A DNA stretch of 64,000 bases from Afifellaceae bacterium (GCA_028284625.1 JANQRH010000026.1:62001-126000), one strand, 5' to 3'. Counted from the stretch's first letter, positions 1 through 10,765 are shown. The notes: generated by a model not told the origin, from the letters alone. Translations and numbers: made by a program.

Positions 1-12
1 CTTCCATCGGCC

Positions 13-52
13 AACAAAGCCCGCGTCGCGAAAGCGCCGCGGGCTTTGTTTT
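13..52 (+). terminator. Rho-independent terminator of an upstream gene
   Basis: A 13-bp perfect stem pairs bases 13-25 with 38-50. The loop itself contains a 3-bp stem closed by a GAAA tetraloop (27-36), and T-rich sequence (45-52) ends the structure. The T tract lies on the + strand, so it most likely ends a gene transcribed rightward from before the window. Confidence 0.8.
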
Positions 53-240
53 GCCCATCCGCGGACGCTCAGACATCGAACCGCCACAAATGGCCTTATT
101 CCGTGGTCCGCAGGCGCTGGCCAAGCTGGGCGTAACCGCTCGGGCGCAAATGTGAACGAGCGGTGGTGAGGCCACACGAAGATGTGGCATGCTTAATGCG
201 CCGTTAAGCGCTAAGCGGCTAGCCACTGGCTGAAGGCCTC

Positions 241-1560
241 ATGGCGAGAAGGCCAGGCAAGGCGTGGGTTTCAAGACACGGATTGATGGTTTCGATGCGA
301 CCAAAGCAGACTGCCACAACTCTGACGTTATGCACGGCCCTGGCGGCGCTCCTCGTTCCAGGCGTGAGCTCGGCGCAGGACACGCTGATCGGCGTGCAGC
401 AATCGGAATGGTCGGAGGGCTTTGACGCGCAATCGACCGTGGCGCGCCCGGTCACCACGACCGCGCCAATATTGTCGCCCGAAACGGCGCCGGCCATGGA
501 GCGGGCGATCTATGTCTACGAAGACCTTGTCGCGCGCGGTGGCTGGAACGCCGTGCCCGCCGACAAGGAACTGAAGATCGGCGTGCGCGACCCCAATGTC
601 GTGGAGCTCCGCCGCCGGCTGATCAGCTCCGGTGACCTGCGCCAGCGCAGCGGCGATCCGCAGGCGTTTGATTCCTACGTGCAAGACGCGGTGAAGCGCT
701 TTCAGAAGCGGCACGGCCTGCCGGGCGATGGCGTCGTCGGCACAAACACGTTCCGCGCCCTCAACGTGCCGGCGCAAGTGCGCCTGTGGCAACTCAAGGC
801 CAATCTGGAGCGCATCAAGTCGACCGGCATTCCCAAAGAACGCTACATCATGGTCAACGTGCCCGGCGCACAGATCGAGGCGGTGGAGAACGGCGTCGTC
901 GCTTCCCGCCATACCGCCGTCGTCGGCAAGGTCGACCGCCAGACGCCGCTCCTCAAAAGCCGCGTCCACGAGATCAACTTCAATCCGTTTTGGACGGTGC
1001 CGGCCTCCATCATCAAGAAGGACTTGATCCCGAAGATGCAGAGCGAGCCGACCTATCTGTCGGACAACAACATCCGCATCTACAACCAGGCCGGCGACGA
1101 GCTCATGGCGGAGCAGGTGAACTGGTATTCCGACGAGGCGACGAATTACATGTTCCGCCAGGACCCCGGCGACCAGAATTCGCTCGGCTTCGTCAAGCTG
1201 AACTTCCACAACCCGCACGCCGTCTTCCTGCACGACACGCCATCGAAGAACCTGTTTGAGTCTGACTACCGGTTCGAATCGTCGGGCTGCGTGCGCGTCC
1301 ACAATGTGCGCGAGCTGGTTGCCTGGATCCTCAGAGACACTGGCTACAATCTTGCCGCGGTGGACCAGACCATCCGGTCCGGCGAACGGATCGACGCTGA
1401 GGTGGTGAACGCGCCGAGCATTCTCACCGTCTATTTCACCGCCTGGACGACCGGCGACGGGATCGTCCATTTCCGCGACGATATCTACGGCATCGACAGC
1501 CAGGGCACGATTGCCATGGCTCAGGACCCGAATCTGATCGGCTCGCCCGTCGCGCAATAA
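241..1560 (+). CDS. Exported L,D-transpeptidase with peptidoglycan-binding domain
   Basis: The product is predicted to form 3-3 cross-links in peptidoglycan in the periplasm (YcbB-like L,D-transpeptidase family). From the 241 start the protein has 439 residues. A hydrophobic export signal ([14 protein letters not shown]) spans about residues 31-46. A PG_binding_1-like segment with [15 protein letters not shown] lies near residues 120-175. The YkuD catalytic domain follows, with the active-site motif SSGCVRVHN and Cys at about residue 350. ATGs at 286 and 295 are possible alternative starts; the one at 295 would leave a signal peptide of more usual length. The gene stands alone after an upstream terminator, and glyA begins about 150 bp downstream. 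The family call is secure; the choice of start is not. Confidence 0.9.
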   Translation: MARRPGKAWVSRHGLMVSMRPKQTATTLTLCTALAALLVPGVSSAQDTLIGVQQSEWSEGFDAQSTVARPVTTTAPILSPETAPAMERAIYVYEDLVARGGWNAVPADKELKIGVRDPNVVELRRRLISSGDLRQRSGDPQAFDSYVQDAVKRFQKRHGLPGDGVVGTNTFRALNVPAQVRLWQLKANLERIKSTGIPKERYIMVNVPGAQIEAVENGVVASRHTAVVGKVDRQTPLLKSRVHEINFNPFWTVPASIIKKDLIPKMQSEPTYLSDNNIRIYNQAGDELMAEQVNWYSDEATNYMFRQDPGDQNSLGFVKLNFHNPHAVFLHDTPSKNLFESDYRFESSGCVRVHNVRELVAWILRDTGYNLAAVDQTIRSGERIDAEVVNAPSILTVYFTAWTTGDGIVHFRDDIYGIDSQGTIAMAQDPNLIGSPVAQ

Positions 1561-1706
1561 CGCCCGCGCGCCAGCACCCGAGCAATAGCGCCACCTTTGG
1601 TTCCCGCGACCCCCGCAGCTTGGCGGGGGAGGGGTGCTGTGGTATCGCCCGCCGGGCCGCTGCCGAGACGGCGGCAAGCCCATTTCCAGCGAATTTCGGG
1701 TGCCCC

Positions 1707-3014
1707 ATGCCGCTGACCAAATCCGCCCGTGCTGCCGAATCGACGGTCGATGTGTTTTTCGCCTCAACCCTGGCGGAGACCGACCCTGACGTTGCCGATG
1801 CGATTGATCGCGAGCTTGGCCGTCAGCGCGAAGAGATTGAGCTGATCGCGTCGGAGAACATCGTCTCGCGCGCCGTTCTGGAGGCGCAAGGCTCTGTGCT
1901 GACCAACAAATACGCCGAAGGCTATCCGGGTCGGCGCTATTACGGTGGCTGCCAGTTCGTCGATGTGGTTGAGGAGGTGGCGATCGAGCGCGCCAAGAGG
2001 CTGTTCGGCGCAGCCTATGCCAATGTGCAGCCAAGCTCCGGCAGTCAGATGAACCAGGCTGTGTTCCTGGCCTTGCTCAAGCCGGGCGACACCTTCATGG
2101 GCCTCGATCTCGCCGCCGGCGGCCACCTGACCCACGGCTCGCCGGTCAACATCTCTGGCAAGTGGTTCAATCCGGTCCCCTATGGCGTGCGTAAGCAGGA
2201 TTGCCTGCTCGACATGGACGAGATCGCCGCCATTGCGCGCGAAGCCAAGCCGAAGCTGATCCTGGCCGGCGGCACGGCCTATTCGCGCGTCTGGGACTTT
2301 GCCGCATTCCGCCGCATCGCCGACGAGGTCGGCGCTTATCTGATGGTAGACATGGCGCATTTCGCCGGTCTGGTTGCCGGCGGCGCGCATCCTTCACCGG
2401 TGCCGCATGCCCATGTCGTGACCTCTACGACGCATAAATCGCTGCGCGGCCCGCGCGGCGGCTTGATCCTCTCCAACGACGAGGCACTGGCCAAAAAGCT
2501 GAACTCCGCCGTCTTTCCCGGGCTACAGGGCGGCCCGCTGATGCACGCCATCGCCGCCAAGGCCGTGGCCTTCGGCGAGGCGCTCAAGCCCGAATTCAAG
2601 CTTTACGCGAAGAACGTCGTGGAGAACGCCGTCGCCCTTGCCGAGGCGCTGATGAAGGGCGGCTGCGATATCGTCTCCGGCGGCACCGACAACCATTTGA
2701 TGTTGGTCGATTTGCGGCCCAAAGGGCTGACCGGCAAGGCGGCGGAAGCCGCGCTCGGCCGCGCCAACATCACATGCAACAAGAACGGCGTGCCCTTCGA
2801 TCCTGAGAAGCCGATGGTCACGTCGGGCATCCGCCTCGGCACGCCCGCCGGCACCACGCGCGGCTTTGGCGTCGCGGAGTTCCAGTCGGTCGGCGACATG
2901 ATCATCGAGGTGCTCGACGGTCTGGCGGCAAACGGCGAGGACGGCAACGACGCCGTGGAAAAGGCGGTGCGCGTCCGCGTCAAGGCGCTGACCGACCGTT
3001 TTCCGATTTACTGA
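1707..3014 (+). CDS. glyA: Serine hydroxymethyltransferase
   Basis: GlyA is the PLP enzyme that interconverts serine and glycine while charging tetrahydrofolate with a one-carbon unit in the cytosol. The 435-residue product has the family N-terminal hallmark [20 protein letters not shown] and the PLP-lysine motif [13 protein letters not shown], with Lys at about residue 244. Length is normal for the family. The frame is open further upstream, but the start at ATG 1707 matches the usual N-terminus, and upstream sequence (1610-1640) is a GC-rich hairpin region rather than coding. nrdR follows 18 bp downstream, so glyA is probably the first gene of the nrdR-rib-nusB-thiL operon. Confidence 0.96.
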   Translation: MPLTKSARAAESTVDVFFASTLAETDPDVADAIDRELGRQREEIELIASENIVSRAVLEAQGSVLTNKYAEGYPGRRYYGGCQFVDVVEEVAIERAKRLFGAAYANVQPSSGSQMNQAVFLALLKPGDTFMGLDLAAGGHLTHGSPVNISGKWFNPVPYGVRKQDCLLDMDEIAAIAREAKPKLILAGGTAYSRVWDFAAFRRIADEVGAYLMVDMAHFAGLVAGGAHPSPVPHAHVVTSTTHKSLRGPRGGLILSNDEALAKKLNSAVFPGLQGGPLMHAIAAKAVAFGEALKPEFKLYAKNVVENAVALAEALMKGGCDIVSGGTDNHLMLVDLRPKGLTGKAAEAALGRANITCNKNGVPFDPEKPMVTSGIRLGTPAGTTRGFGVAEFQSVGDMIIEVLDGLAANGEDGNDAVEKAVRVRVKALTDRFPIY

Positions 3015-3032
3015 ACCGGACCAGGCTGAGCG

Positions 3033-3509
3033 ATGCGCTGCCCCTATTGCGGAGCTGCCGATACGCAGGTGAAGGACTCCCGCCCGACGGAGGACTCCAC
3101 CGTCATCCGCCGCCGCCGCGTCTGCGCCGAATGCGGCGGGCGCTTCACCACGTTTGAGCGCGTGCAGCTGCGCGAGCTGACGGTGCTGAAGCGCTCCGGC
3201 CGCCGCGTCCCGTTTGACCGCGACAAGCTTATGCGCTCCGTGCAGATCGCCATGCGCAAGCGGCCGGTGGAGCCGGAGCGGGTGGAGCGGATGGTGTCGG
3301 GCATCGTGCGCCAGCTTGAAAGCCGCGGCGAGCAGGAAATCCCGGCCGCAGAGATCGGCGAGCTTGTCATGGAAGGCCTGCGTAATCTCGACGACGTCGC
3401 CTATGTGCGCTTCGCCTCCGTCTATCGCGATTTCCGTGAGGCAAAGGACTTTGAGACCTTTGTCGGCGAACTGGCGGGGGACGAGGCCGACGCGGCTCAG
3501 GATGCTTGA
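3033..3509 (+). CDS. nrdR: Transcriptional repressor NrdR
   Basis: NrdR is the zinc-finger/ATP-cone repressor of ribonucleotide reductase genes. The 158-residue product begins with a four-cysteine zinc ribbon (MRCPYCG at residues 1-7, then CAECGG), followed by [17 protein letters not shown] and an ATP-cone domain of about 90 residues. Length is typical. It overlaps ribD by 8 nt, a placement common in proteobacteria, and shares the operon with glyA and the riboflavin genes. No NrdR box was found inside the window. Confidence 0.96.
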   Translation: MRCPYCGAADTQVKDSRPTEDSTVIRRRRVCAECGGRFTTFERVQLRELTVLKRSGRRVPFDRDKLMRSVQIAMRKRPVEPERVERMVSGIVRQLESRGEQEIPAAEIGELVMEGLRNLDDVAYVRFASVYRDFREAKDFETFVGELAGDEADAAQDA

Positions 3510-4581
3510 GGCTCTGGACCGCCGCTTCCTTGCGGCGGCGTTGGCGCTGGGAAGAAGCGCGCTTGGCACCACGTGGCCCAACCCGGCCGTCGGCGCCATC
3601 GTCGTGAATGCCGGAAAGGTGGTCGGCCGCGGCCGCACGGGCTGGCGCGGGCGGCCGCATGCAGAGCCGCAGGCGCTCGCCATGGCCGGCGAAAACGCGC
3701 GTGGCGCCACACTTTATGTGTCGCTTGAACCATGCGCCCATTACGGCGCCACGCCGCCATGCGCTGACGCCATAATGGCAGCGGGCGTGGCGCGCGTCGT
3801 CACGACGATCCAGGATCCGGACAAGCGCGTTGCCGGTCGCGGTTTGGACCGCCTCAGCGCCGCAGGGATCGAAGTTGAGGCAGGTCCGCTGACCGACGAG
3901 GCAGCGCACGCCCATGCTGGCTACCTCATGCGCCAGGCACACAACAGGCCGCATGTGACTCTGAAACTTGCCGTTTCCGCCGATGACGCCATCGGCCGTG
4001 AAGGCGAGCCGCAGGTCGCCGTCACCGGCCCCGCCGCGCGTCGGCACGTGCAGGCGCTGCGCGCGCGCGCCGACGCGATCCTTGTCGGGCGCGGCACCGT
4101 TGAGGCTGATGATCCGCAACTGACCTGCCGGCTGCCGGGACTGGCCGATTGGTCACCGGTCCGCGTGATCCTCGATAGCGACGCCCGCCTTGATTCAGGC
4201 CGGCGCGTCTTTGATGCGGCCGCTCCGACCTGGGTGCTGCAGGCATCGACTTCGGAGGGCGACGACGGTTCAGTTCGCCGCTTCGCCCTGCCGCGCGCCG
4301 ATGGCGGCATCGATCTCGCGGCAGGGCTGGCGCACCTCGCCGGCGAGGGGATCACCCGGCTTCTGGTGGAAGGTGGCGCTCGAACTGCGCGGAGCTTCCT
4401 AGAGGCCGATCTGGTGGATGAAGTCATGCTCTTTCGCAGTCCCGTCGCGCTCGGCGGACGAGGCGTCCCGGCCCTTGCCGGTCTGCCGCTTTCCGCCATC
4501 GAGGCGTCGGCGCGGCTCCGTCGCGATGCGCGGCGAAGCTTCGGGGCTGATACAATGACCCTTTACCGACGGACGGCGTGA
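3502..4581 (+). CDS. ribD: Bifunctional pyrimidine deaminase/reductase RibD
   Basis: RibD performs the deamination and side-chain reduction steps of riboflavin synthesis. The 359-residue product has an N-terminal cytidine-deaminase-like domain with zinc ligands in HAEPQ and [12 protein letters not shown]. The C-terminal reductase domain (from about residue 150) contains [19 protein letters not shown] and LLVEGGA. Both halves are intact. The frame is open upstream inside nrdR, but ATG 3502 gives the canonical N-terminus and overlaps the nrdR stop by 8 nt, implying translational coupling. ribE starts one base after its stop. Confidence 0.95.
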   Translation: MLEALDRRFLAAALALGRSALGTTWPNPAVGAIVVNAGKVVGRGRTGWRGRPHAEPQALAMAGENARGATLYVSLEPCAHYGATPPCADAIMAAGVARVVTTIQDPDKRVAGRGLDRLSAAGIEVEAGPLTDEAAHAHAGYLMRQAHNRPHVTLKLAVSADDAIGREGEPQVAVTGPAARRHVQALRARADAILVGRGTVEADDPQLTCRLPGLADWSPVRVILDSDARLDSGRRVFDAAAPTWVLQASTSEGDDGSVRRFALPRADGGIDLAAGLAHLAGEGITRLLVEGGARTARSFLEADLVDEVMLFRSPVALGGRGVPALAGLPLSAIEASARLRRDARRSFGADTMTLYRRTA

Positions 4582-4582
4582 G

Positions 4583-5179
4583 ATGTTCACCGGGATCGTG
4601 ACCGATATGGGTGAAGTGCTGGAGGTCGCGCCGCGCGATGCGGGCGTGCGGCTGCGGATCGCCACGCTCTTTGATCCCGACACGATTGCCGTTGGCGCGT
4701 CGATTGCATGCGGCGGCCCATGCCTCACGGTGATTGAGCGCGGTCGCGTCGGTAACCGCGCCTATTTCGATGTGGAAGCGTCCACCGAGACCATGGCGCG
4801 GACGACGCTCGCCGACTGGACCGCCGGCACGCGCGTCAATCTGGAGCGCCCGCTGAAAATGGGCGACGAGCTTGGCGGCCATATGGTCTCCGGCCACGTG
4901 GACGGCATTGCCACGATCCTTGAGCGCCACGACGAGGAGGACATGGCGCGCTTCGTCGTCGAGGTGCCGGAGCCGCTGGCGCGGTACATCGTGGAGAAGG
5001 GCTCCGTCTCGCTCGACGGCGTGTCGCTGACGGTGAATGGAGTTGACGGCCGCCGCTTTGAGGTCATGCTCATCCCGCACACGCTGACGGTGACCACGTG
5101 GGGCGAACGCCGGCCGGGTGATTCACTCAACATCGAGGTTGATCTGGTGGCGCGCTATCTGGAGCGCCTAAGAGCATGA
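4583..5179 (+). CDS. ribE: Riboflavin synthase alpha subunit
   Basis: The enzyme dismutates two 6,7-dimethyl-8-ribityllumazine molecules to riboflavin and the pyrimidine precursor. The 198-residue product begins with the invariant MFTGIV and contains two lumazine-binding repeats, the second around VSGHVDG and VSLDGVSLTVN. The start lies one base after the ribD stop. The stop codon TGA (5177-5179) falls inside a palindromic intergenic repeat that begins at about 5170, so the last residues of the protein are encoded by the repeat. Confidence 0.95.
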   Translation: MFTGIVTDMGEVLEVAPRDAGVRLRIATLFDPDTIAVGASIACGGPCLTVIERGRVGNRAYFDVEASTETMARTTLADWTAGTRVNLERPLKMGDELGGHMVSGHVDGIATILERHDEEDMARFVVEVPEPLARYIVEKGSVSLDGVSLTVNGVDGRRFEVMLIPHTLTVTTWGERRPGDSLNIEVDLVARYLERLRA

Positions 5180-5273
5180 TCCCCAAAAGTGGGAACCGGT
5201 CTTCGGACAAGATCATGCTCAAACGAAACGCTAGAGCGCTGGAGCGCTTCGGGCGACGCGCGACAACGCTCTA
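5170..5273. repeat. Rhizobial intergenic mosaic palindrome (RIME1-like), copy 1
   Basis: Two consecutive palindromes form an element of about 104 bp. The first (5171-5220) has terminal arms GAGCATGATC/GATCATGCTC and an inner AACCGGT core. The second runs from TAGAGCG (5232-5238) to CGCTCTA (5267-5273). A near-identical first palindrome and the same overall length recur at 21067-21170, and a truncated copy lies at 59505. The layout resembles RIME-type elements known from rhizobia; that assignment is from memory and not checked. Confidence 0.8.
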
Positions 5274-5312
5274 AATATCTGATCGGGCTGGACATCAACC
5301 GCGCGCGGGACC

Positions 5313-5792
5313 ATGGTCCGCCCGCCCGGCCACACACGCGACATGCCCAAGCATTTCCTCATCATAGAAGCGCGCTTCTACCCGGAGATCACCGACGCGC
5401 TCGTTGACGGCGCGAGCGCCGCGCTTGAAAAACACGGCGCCACGTTCGAGCGCGTGGCCGTGCCCGGCGTGCTGGAGATCCCCGCCGCGCTCGCAATGGC
5501 GCTCGACGCCGAAGTCGAGAGGCGTCGCTTCGACGGCTATGTGCTGCTCGGCTGCGTCATTCGCGGAGAAACGTCGCACTACGACATCGTCGCCAATGAA
5601 TCGGCCCGCGCCATCTTCAATCTGTCGACCGAGCACGCGCTCGCTCTCGGCAATGGCATTCTGACCGTGGAGAACAGCGATCAGGCCTGGGTGCGGGCTC
5701 GTGTGGACGGAAAGAACAAGGGCGGGCACGCAGCGATCGCCGCTTACGAACTGGCGCTGCTCGCTGAGAAGTTCGGTCGGTCCGATGACTGA
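5313..5792 (+). CDS. ribH: 6,7-dimethyl-8-ribityllumazine synthase
   Basis: RibH condenses the ribityl pyrimidine with dihydroxybutanone phosphate, the penultimate step of riboflavin synthesis. The 159-residue product contains [36 protein letters not shown] and NGILTVEN, all diagnostic of lumazine synthase. The internal ATG at 5343 (149 residues) is an alternative start. The longer form matches the N-terminal length of rhizobial RibH1 as I recall it. It is separated from ribE by the mosaic repeat, and it overlaps nusB by 8 nt. Confidence 0.93.
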   Translation: MVRPPGHTRDMPKHFLIIEARFYPEITDALVDGASAALEKHGATFERVAVPGVLEIPAALAMALDAEVERRRFDGYVLLGCVIRGETSHYDIVANESARAIFNLSTEHALALGNGILTVENSDQAWVRARVDGKNKGGHAAIAAYELALLAEKFGRSDD

Positions 5793-6282
5793 GCGAAAGT
5801 TGCCGGACGAGATCCGTGGCGCCAACCAGCGCGGCGCCGCCCGGCTGGGTGCTGTTCAGGCGCTCTATCAAATGGATGTGGGCGGCGCGCCGCTTCCCGC
5901 CGTCGTTAAGGAGTTCGAGGCGCACCGGCTCGGCCGCGAGTTGGAGGGGATGCAGCTGAGGCCGGCGGACATGCCGTTCTTCCGGGCTCTGGTGACCGGC
6001 GTCGTGAAGGCACAGCGTCGGATCGATCCGATCGTGCACGCCGCCTTGCCGCCGACCTGGCCGCTTGCTCGCATCGACCTCACGCTACGCGCCATTCTGC
6101 GCTGCGGCGCGTTTGAGCTGGCGGAGCGCCGCGACGTTCCCGCGCGCGTGATCATCAGCGAGTATGTCGATATCGCCAAGGCGTTCTTCACCGGCGACGA
6201 GCCGGGGCTGGTCAATGGCGTGCTTGATAGCATCGCTCACGAGCGCCGGCCGGACGAGTTCCCGCAAGCCGCCTCGGGCTGA
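5785..6282 (+). CDS. nusB: Transcription antitermination factor NusB
   Basis: NusB acts with NusE/S10 in processive antitermination of rRNA operons. The 165-residue product has the all-helical NusB pattern, including [36 protein letters not shown] and [14 protein letters not shown]. The start at 5785 overlaps the ribH stop by 8 nt, consistent with translational coupling. The ribH-nusB-thiL order is widely conserved in proteobacteria. Confidence 0.95.
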   Translation: MTERKLPDEIRGANQRGAARLGAVQALYQMDVGGAPLPAVVKEFEAHRLGRELEGMQLRPADMPFFRALVTGVVKAQRRIDPIVHAALPPTWPLARIDLTLRAILRCGAFELAERRDVPARVIISEYVDIAKAFFTGDEPGLVNGVLDSIAHERRPDEFPQAASG

Positions 6283-6291
6283 AGGCGCTCG

Positions 6292-7284
6292 ATGCCCCTC
6301 GACGAAAGCGACATCATCGACCGCTTCTTCCGTCCGCTGGCCGGCGAGGGCGCGTTCGGGCTGTTCGACGATGCGGGGAGACTCGATGTGTCGCCCGATT
6401 TCGACCTCGTGGTGACCACCGACATGATCGCCTGCAAGGTTCACTTCCTGCCGGGCGACCCGCCATTCTCCGTCGCCCAAAAAGCGCTCCGGGTGAACGT
6501 CTCCGACCTCGCGGCTAAGGGCGCGCAGCCTCTGGCCTACGTGATCAGCTTTGGGATTTCCTCAGATATCGAAGAGGGTTGGCTGGCGGAATTCGTCCGC
6601 GGACTTAAGGCGGATCACGCGCGCTTCGGGCTACGGCTTCTAGGTGGCGACACCGTTTCGGTGCGCGACGGCCCTGTCATTTCGGTGACGGCCCACGGCC
6701 TCGCTCCAAAGGGCCGCATGGTGCACCGGTCGGGCGGCAGGCCGGGCGACTTGCTTTATGTGTCGGGCGTAATCGGCGCGGGCGCCGTCGGACTGGCGCT
6801 TCTGAAGGGGGAGGCGGGTCCCTGGGACGCTTTGCCCAACGCCCGCAAGGATGCGCTGATCGCTCACTACCATGTGCCGCAGCCGCGTGTGGAACTCTCG
6901 CCGCTGCTTGTGGCCTATGCCAGCGCGGCGATGGACATATCCGACGGCCTCATCGGCGATTGCGATAAGCTCGCGGCTGCCTCAGGGTGCTCGGCCGATA
7001 TCGAGGTTGATCGTGTACCGCTGGCGGAAGGGCTCGGCGCGACGCATGATCCCGCACTTCTTGCCCGCCTGATCACTGGCGGCGACGATTATGAGATCCT
7101 GGCGGCCGTTCCGCCGGAACAGACGCCGGGCTTTGAGAGTGCCGCAGAAGAGGCGGGCGTGCCGATGAGCCGCATTGGCGTGCTCAAAGGCGACTCGGCA
7201 TCGTCGCGCGTCACGTGGCGGGGAAGCGAGCTGAATTTGATGGCCCGGGCCTACACCCATCAGCCGCCGGAGGGAGCGGCGTGA
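6292..7284 (+). CDS. thiL: Thiamine-monophosphate kinase
   Basis: ThiL phosphorylates thiamine monophosphate to the coenzyme thiamine pyrophosphate. The 330-residue product shows the PurM/ThiL fold markers VTTDMIACKVHF, KALRVNVSDLAAKGA, GLRLLGGDTVS and AMDISDGLIGDCDKL. Length is normal. It starts 9 bp after nusB, and its stop overlaps the GTG start of the following MFS gene, so it belongs to the same transcript. Confidence 0.95.
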   Translation: MPLDESDIIDRFFRPLAGEGAFGLFDDAGRLDVSPDFDLVVTTDMIACKVHFLPGDPPFSVAQKALRVNVSDLAAKGAQPLAYVISFGISSDIEEGWLAEFVRGLKADHARFGLRLLGGDTVSVRDGPVISVTAHGLAPKGRMVHRSGGRPGDLLYVSGVIGAGAVGLALLKGEAGPWDALPNARKDALIAHYHVPQPRVELSPLLVAYASAAMDISDGLIGDCDKLAAASGCSADIEVDRVPLAEGLGATHDPALLARLITGGDDYEILAAVPPEQTPGFESAAEEAGVPMSRIGVLKGDSASSRVTWRGSELNLMARAYTHQPPEGAA

Positions 7285-8516
7285 GCGACCACGTTGTGAC
7301 CAAGCCGCTGGTCGACGACAGTGCTGCTCGCCGCAACGTGATGGTGCTTGTGACCGCGGGCGCGCTCGCCGGATCGATGCCGCCGATCAGCTTCGCCAGC
7401 GGCGCGCTCGCCGGCCATATGCTGCTTGGCGCCGACAAGTCGCTGGCGACGCTTCCCGTCACCGCCTTTGTCGTTGGTACCGCCTGCGGCACGGTGCCGG
7501 CCGCACTTCTCATGCGCCGCGTCGGCCGGCGGGCGGGGTTCATATTCGGCATGGGCATTGGTGCGCTGGGCGGCGTGCTGCAGGGGCTCGCCATGATTGC
7601 CGGAAGTTTCGCGATGCTCTGCGCCGCCACGCTGCTCGCCGGGTCCTGCGCCGCGTTCGTTCAGCAATTTCGCTTCGCCGCCGCCGATACGGCGAGCGAG
7701 GCCTTCCGCCCGCGCGCCATCTCGCTGGTGCTGGCGGGTGGCATCGTCGCCGCGATCATCGGCCCGCAGACTGTCATCCATTTCGCCGACCTCATTCCAG
7801 CGGCCCAGTTCGCCGGGTCCTATTTCGCGTCGATCGGGCTGTTGCTGGCCGCCGCGCTGGTGCTGCTCCTGCTCGATATCCCCAAGCCGACCGTTCGGCG
7901 CGGCGCCGCGGGCGGGCGCTCGCTCAAGGAAATCGCGCGCCGTCCGGAGTTTCTGGTCGCGGTCGGCTGCGCCACCGCCGCTTATGCCTTGATGAGCTTT
8001 GTGATGACCGCCGCGCCGCTGGCGATGGTGATGCACGAGCACCACCGGGACGCCGCACTTCTCGGTATCCAGTGGCACGTCATGGCCATGTATGCGCCGA
8101 GCTTCATTACCGGGACGCTGATTGCCCGCTTTGGCGGACATTCTGTGGTGGCCGTGGGGCTGTTCCTTCTGATCGGCTGTGCCTTCGCGGCGCTCGCGGG
8201 AACGTCGGTGGCGCATTTTTGGGGCGCGCTCGTCCTCCTCGGAATTGGCTGGAACTTCGCCTTTGTCGGCGGCACGGCGCTGGTCACACAGAGCTACCGG
8301 CCGGAGGAGAAGGAGAAGGTCCAGGCGCTGAACGACTTCGTCGTCTTCGGCTTCGTGGCGGTGGCGTCGCTGTCGGCCGGCGGCGTTTTGCAGATCGCCG
8401 GCTGGGATGTCGTGAACCTGGCTGTTCTGCCGGTCGCGGCGGCCTGCCTGGTCGCCGTATTCTGGCTGGCGCGCCGGCCGGCGGCGTCCTCAGGGGAGCG
8501 ACCCCGCGTCCCTTGA
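7281..8516 (+). CDS. MFS transporter
   Basis: This is an inner-membrane major facilitator superfamily protein of 411 residues with about 12 hydrophobic segments. The conserved loop motif between helices 2 and 3 is recognisable as LMRRVGRRAGF. The GTG start at 7281 shares bases with the thiL stop (GTGA) and is preceded by GGAGGG at about 7269-7274; the frame is also open further upstream inside thiL. The substrate cannot be told from sequence. Its position after thiL is one I associate with rhizobial genomes, but that need not imply thiamine transport. Confidence 0.85.
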   Translation: MSDHVVTKPLVDDSAARRNVMVLVTAGALAGSMPPISFASGALAGHMLLGADKSLATLPVTAFVVGTACGTVPAALLMRRVGRRAGFIFGMGIGALGGVLQGLAMIAGSFAMLCAATLLAGSCAAFVQQFRFAAADTASEAFRPRAISLVLAGGIVAAIIGPQTVIHFADLIPAAQFAGSYFASIGLLLAAALVLLLLDIPKPTVRRGAAGGRSLKEIARRPEFLVAVGCATAAYALMSFVMTAAPLAMVMHEHHRDAALLGIQWHVMAMYAPSFITGTLIARFGGHSVVAVGLFLLIGCAFAALAGTSVAHFWGALVLLGIGWNFAFVGGTALVTQSYRPEEKEKVQALNDFVVFGFVAVASLSAGGVLQIAGWDVVNLAVLPVAAACLVAVFWLARRPAASSGERPRVP

Positions 8517-8626
8517 CGGGTGAGGTCGATTCGTCAATACCCCCGCCCAGCGTTCCATTTTCGGCCGGCGCAGGGGGGCAGCGTTTTGGCGCCTGACCGG
8601 CTTGGCCGCCTTCCAAGGGAAATCAG

Positions 8627-10738
8627 ATGATTCCGCTTTACTTCGTGATTGCATGCGGCGTGCTGAGCATCGTCTACGCAATATGGGCGATTCAGTCCGT
8701 ACTGGCCGCCGACGCCGGTAACCCGCGCATGCAGGAGATTGCAGGTGCCATCCGCGAGGGTGCCCAGGCGTACCTGACACGCCAATATACGACCATCGCC
8801 ATTGTCGGCGTCGTGGTCTTCGTGATCGCCTGGCTGCTTCTGTCATGGGCCGCGGCGGTCGGCTTCGCCATCGGCGCGATTCTCTCCGGCGTCGCCGGCT
8901 TCATCGGCATGCTCGTCTCGGTGCGCGCCAATGTCCGCACCGCGCAGGCCGCCTCGCAATCGCTGAGCGCCGGGCTGTCCATCGCATTCCGCGCCGGCGC
9001 GATCACCGGGCTTCTGGTGGCCGGCCTCGCGCTTCTGGGCGTCGCCGTCTACTTCTGGCTTCTCACCGGCCCGTTGGGCTACGGCGCGACGAGCCGCACT
9101 GTCATTGACGCGCTTGTGGCGCTCGGCTTCGGCGCCTCGCTGATCTCCATCTTCGCCCGTCTCGGCGGTGGCATCTTCACCAAGGGCGCCGATGTCGGCG
9201 GCGACCTCGTTGGTAAGGTCGAGGCTGGTATCCCCGAGGATGACCCGCGCAACCCCGCGACGATTGCCGACAATGTCGGCGACAATGTCGGCGACTGCGC
9301 CGGCATGGCCGCCGATCTATTCGAGACCTACGCCGTCACGGTCGTGGCGACGATGGTGCTGGGCTCCATCTTCTTCACCGGCGCTGCCGCGCTCGACATG
9401 ATGCTCCTGCCGCTTCTCATCGGCGCGGCCTGTGTGTTGACGTCCATCGCCGGCACGTTCTTTGTGAAGCTCGGCTCCAACAATTCCATCATGGGCGCGC
9501 TCTATAAGGGCTTCATCGCCACGGCGCTGCTGTCGATCGTCACAGTCGGATTCGTCACCTGGTGGCTGATCGGCTTCACGACCGACTTCACCGTCGACGC
9601 CTATGTGTTCAATGGGCTCGACCTCTTCCTGTGCGGTGTTGTCGGCCTCGCTGTGACCGGCCTGATCATCTGGATCACGGAATACTACACCGGCACGCCC
9701 TACCGGCCTGTGCGCTCCATCGCCGACGCTTCGGTGACCGGCCATGGCACGAACGTTATTCAGGGCCTGGCGGTGTCGCTGGAATCGACCGCGCTGCCGG
9801 CCATCGTGATCATCGCCGGCATTATCGTGGCTTACGGGCTGGCCGGCCTCTTCGGCATCGCCATCGCGGTGACGACGATGCTGGCCCTGGCCGGCATGGT
9901 CGTTGCGCTCGACGCCTTCGGGCCGGTCACCGACAATGCCGGCGGCATTGCCGAGATGGCCGACCTGCCGGCTGAAGTGCGCAACACCACCGATGCGCTC
10001 GACGCCGTCGGCAACACCACCAAGGCCGTGACTAAGGGCTACGCGATCGGCTCAGCCGGCCTCGGCGCGTTGGTGCTCTTTGCCGCCTATACGGCGGACT
10101 TGGAGTTCTTCGCACGCGACGCCGCACCCGGCTCCTTCTTCGAAGGCGTGTCGGTCGATTTCTCGCTCTCCAACCCCTATGTCGTGGTCGGGCTCCTGTT
10201 CGGCGGTCTGCTGCCGTATCTGTTCGGCGGCATTGCCATGACGGCGGTCGGCCGCGCTGCCGCGTCGATCGTGGAGGAGGTGCGCCGGCAGTTCCGCGAG
10301 AAGCCGGGCATCATGCAGGGCAAGGACAAGCCGGATTATGGCCGCGCCGTCGACCTGCTTACCCGCGCCGCCATCAAGGAGATGATCGTGCCGTCGCTGC
10401 TGCCGGTGCTGTCGCCGATCGTCTGCTTCGGCGCCGTCTACTTGATCGCCGGAAAGTCCGATGCCTTCGCCGCAGTCGGCGCCATGCTGCTCGGTGTCAT
10501 CGTCAACGGGCTCTTCGTCGCCGTCTCAATGACGGCCGGCGGCGGTGCCTGGGACAACGCCAAGAAGCTGATTGAGGACGGTCACCACGGCGGCAAGGGC
10601 TCAGAGGCCCACAAGGCGGCCGTCACCGGCGACACCGTCGGCGACCCCTACAAGGATACGGCCGGGCCGGCGGTGAACCCGATGATCAAGATCACCAACA
10701 TCGTGGCGCTGCTTCTATTGGCCGTGCTGGCGCACTAG
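8627..10738 (+). CDS. hppA: K+-independent membrane H+-translocating pyrophosphatase
   Basis: HppA couples pyrophosphate hydrolysis to proton export across the inner membrane. The 703-residue product is almost wholly hydrophobic, with about 16 membrane spans. It carries the catalytic motifs [15 protein letters not shown] and [12 protein letters not shown] and a C-terminal copy near [14 protein letters not shown]. The segment [10 protein letters not shown] has Lys and Thr where K+-dependent enzymes usually have Ala and Gly/Ala, which places it in the K+-independent class. It has its own 110-bp leader after the MFS gene and ends at a strong hairpin. Confidence 0.96.
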   Translation: MIPLYFVIACGVLSIVYAIWAIQSVLAADAGNPRMQEIAGAIREGAQAYLTRQYTTIAIVGVVVFVIAWLLLSWAAAVGFAIGAILSGVAGFIGMLVSVRANVRTAQAASQSLSAGLSIAFRAGAITGLLVAGLALLGVAVYFWLLTGPLGYGATSRTVIDALVALGFGASLISIFARLGGGIFTKGADVGGDLVGKVEAGIPEDDPRNPATIADNVGDNVGDCAGMAADLFETYAVTVVATMVLGSIFFTGAAALDMMLLPLLIGAACVLTSIAGTFFVKLGSNNSIMGALYKGFIATALLSIVTVGFVTWWLIGFTTDFTVDAYVFNGLDLFLCGVVGLAVTGLIIWITEYYTGTPYRPVRSIADASVTGHGTNVIQGLAVSLESTALPAIVIIAGIIVAYGLAGLFGIAIAVTTMLALAGMVVALDAFGPVTDNAGGIAEMADLPAEVRNTTDALDAVGNTTKAVTKGYAIGSAGLGALVLFAAYTADLEFFARDAAPGSFFEGVSVDFSLSNPYVVVGLLFGGLLPYLFGGIAMTAVGRAAASIVEEVRRQFREKPGIMQGKDKPDYGRAVDLLTRAAIKEMIVPSLLPVLSPIVCFGAVYLIAGKSDAFAAVGAMLLGVIVNGLFVAVSMTAGGGAWDNAKKLIEDGHHGGKGSEAHKAAVTGDTVGDPYKDTAGPAVNPMIKITNIVALLLLAVLAH

Positions 10739-10765
10739 CGCCACACGTCATTCACCGAACACACG

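Noticed and set aside
1561..1706. Riboswitch upstream of glyA
   Set aside because: Only a GC-rich hairpin (CCCCCGC/GCGGGGG) is present; no glycine or folate riboswitch core was recognised.
328..2034. Long minus-strand open frame across the L,D-transpeptidase and glyA
   Set aside because: It is antisense to two genes with clear catalytic motifs; its translation is Arg/His-rich with no domain, as expected in GC-rich DNA.
3010..4600. FMN riboswitch for the riboflavin genes
   Set aside because: The genes overlap or abut with no leader; no FMN element sequence is present.
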